NCBI GenBank assembly: GCA_027492275.1
Contig: JAPUFC010000077.1
Span: 96,083-160,082, forward strand
Direction of reading: 5' to 3'
Length of the DNA: 64,000 bases
Origin: Mesorhizobium sp.
GTDB taxonomy: Bacteria > Pseudomonadota > Alphaproteobacteria > Rhizobiales > Rhizobiaceae
Positions within the stretch are counted from its first letter, which is position 1; each line of letters starts with the position of its first letter. A model generated the notes under the pieces. The model saw only the letters and a program-made list of their open reading frames with translations, was not told the origin of the DNA and did not search any database. A program made the position numbers and the translations under genes. Positions 63,177 through 64,000 of the stretch are shown in pieces.

Positions 63177-63873
63177 CGCGCTGACCGTCTCCGACCTCTA
63201 CGCCGGCTATGGCGAGACGCCGGCGCTGCACGGGCTCGACCTCGCCCTGCGCGAGGGCGAGGTGCTGTGCCTGCTCGGCCGCAACGGCGCGGGCAAGACG
63301 ACGACGCTGAAGGCGATCATGGGGCTGGTGCGCGCGACCTCAGGCTCGATCCGGCTGGGCGACCTGGAGCTGACCGGCCTTCCCGCGCATGATGTGCCCC
63401 GGGCCGGCGTCGGCTACGTGCCGCAGGGCCGGCGGCTTTTCGCCGAATTGTCGGTGGCCGAGAACATCGAGATCGGGTTGAACGCGCGCAGGAAGGGCGA
63501 TGCTGTCCGCCAGCGCGTGCTTGACCTGTTCCCGGTGCTGCGCGAGCGGCTGAAGCAGCAGGCGGGCACGCTGTCCGGCGGCGAGCAGCAGATGCTCGCC
63601 ATGGCGCGCGCGCTCTGCCTCGAGCCGAAGGTGCTGCTGCTGGACGAGCCGACCGAGGGGCTGATGCCGTCGATGATCGCCCGGATCAGGGACACGGTCT
63701 CGTCTCTGCGCGGGCAGGGCGTCTCGACGCTGCTGGTCGAGCAGCGCGTGGAGGCGGTGCTGCCCGTCGCCGACCGCGTCGCCTTCATCGACAACGGCGC
63801 CGTGCGCGAAATCGTGGACGTCGCGCGCCTGCGCGCCGAGCCGGACCTGGTGAAGCGCTATGTGGGTGTGTAG
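63169..63873 (+). CDS. livF: ABC transporter ATP-binding protein, LivF type
   Basis: The 234-residue ATPase has DLYAGYGETPALHGLDL at the start, Walker A (GRNGAGKTTTLKA), Q-loop region VGYVPQGRRLFAELSV, signature LSGGEQQMLAMARAL and Walker B (VLLLDEPTEGLMP), followed by LLVEQRVE. These are standard LivF features, including the truncated C-terminus. It is the last gene of the operon and is followed by a palindromic repeat. Confidence 0.93.
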   Translation: MADALTVSDLYAGYGETPALHGLDLALREGEVLCLLGRNGAGKTTTLKAIMGLVRATSGSIRLGDLELTGLPAHDVPRAGVGYVPQGRRLFAELSVAENIEIGLNARRKGDAVRQRVLDLFPVLRERLKQQAGTLSGGEQQMLAMARALCLEPKVLLLDEPTEGLMPSMIARIRDTVSSLRGQGVSTLLVEQRVEAVLPVADRVAFIDNGAVREIVDVARLRAEPDLVKRYVGV

Positions 63874-63875
63874 GC

Positions 63876-64000
63876 GGGGACGCCCCCTCCGGCCCTTCGG
63901 GCCACCTCCCCCTTAAACGGGGGAGGATCGAGGTTTCCGGCCGGCCTCTACTCCCCTGCGCCGGGGGGGTGGGGGACCCCGACGTGGTGGAGGGGGCGCC
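63876..64000. repeat. Palindromic GC-rich intergenic repeat (RIME-like)
   Basis: The stretch contains several stems: GGCCC-TTC-GGGCC (63,891-63,903), CCTCCCCC-TTAAAC-GGGGGAGG (63,905-63,926), and outer arms GACGCCCCCTCC near 63,880 against GGAGGGGGCGCC at the end. The terminal 15 bases match the repeat end at 36-50 in the same orientation. It lies behind livF and may also end its transcription. Dispersed elements of this look are typical of rhizobial intergenic regions. Confidence 0.6.

Overview
The window looks like chromosome of a GC-rich alphaproteobacterium of the order Rhizobiales, most likely near Mesorhizobium, Aminobacter or Nitratireductor (Phyllobacteriaceae). This rests on recognised gene families and gene neighbourhoods, not on a database search. 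Supporting points are dense ATGA/GTGA overlaps, a urease cluster with an embedded HupE/UreJ gene, an RpoE-ChrR cassette, SmoEFGK-type polyol transport, a CyaC-like adenylate cyclase, and palindromic GC-rich intergenic repeats at both window edges.

Layout. 1-16,000 is mainly housekeeping: glnD, an LpxH-like phosphoesterase with a GT4 glycosyltransferase, a CHASE-PAS-GGDEF-EAL protein, mutS diverging from maeB, a CysZ/EI24 membrane protein, adenosine kinase and a membrane acyltransferase. 16,000-20,600 carries an exported beta-propeller protein, a PEP mutase/isocitrate lyase-like enzyme, dut and prfC. 20,570-25,930 is a divergent stress module: DUF1365 and an FAD oxidoreductase on the minus strand; an ECF sigma factor, ChrR-type anti-sigma, DUF1295 and a CFA-synthase-like methyltransferase on the plus strand. 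26,000-31,060 holds two small exported proteins, a glutathione-dependent formaldehyde dehydrogenase, an acyltransferase/CdsA/CDP-alcohol transferase lipid cassette and a VOC protein. 31,060-32,470 is a small region of different base composition with a TetR gene broken by an in-frame TAG, a short membrane protein and tRNA-Arg(CCG). A penicillin-binding carboxypeptidase, a PAS-GGDEF protein, an aldose-epimerase-fold protein and a GST follow.

36,598-43,975 is the urease cluster ureD-A-J-B-(reverse gene)-GFA-C-DUF29-E-F-G. 44,039-54,935 is a polyol uptake and catabolism locus: a SorC regulator, a redox-type adenylate cyclase on the opposite strand, the ABC transporter, a mannitol-type dehydrogenase, a HAD phosphatase and an FGGY kinase. 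55,036-63,873 has a MATE exporter and then a tightly packed run of pncB, a polytopic membrane protein and a complete Liv-type ABC transporter.

Most notable points: the ChrR homologue has lost the two cysteines of its anti-sigma zinc site but keeps every expected cupin-domain ligand; the sigma locus has two face-to-face promoter-like elements with the same 18-nt spacing; the SorC gene and the polyol operon share an operator-like element; and the lipid cassette encodes a CDP-alcohol transferase whose signature motif is changed at three positions. No CRISPR array, intact insertion sequence or prophage was seen, and no gene-free stretch exceeds about 300 bases.
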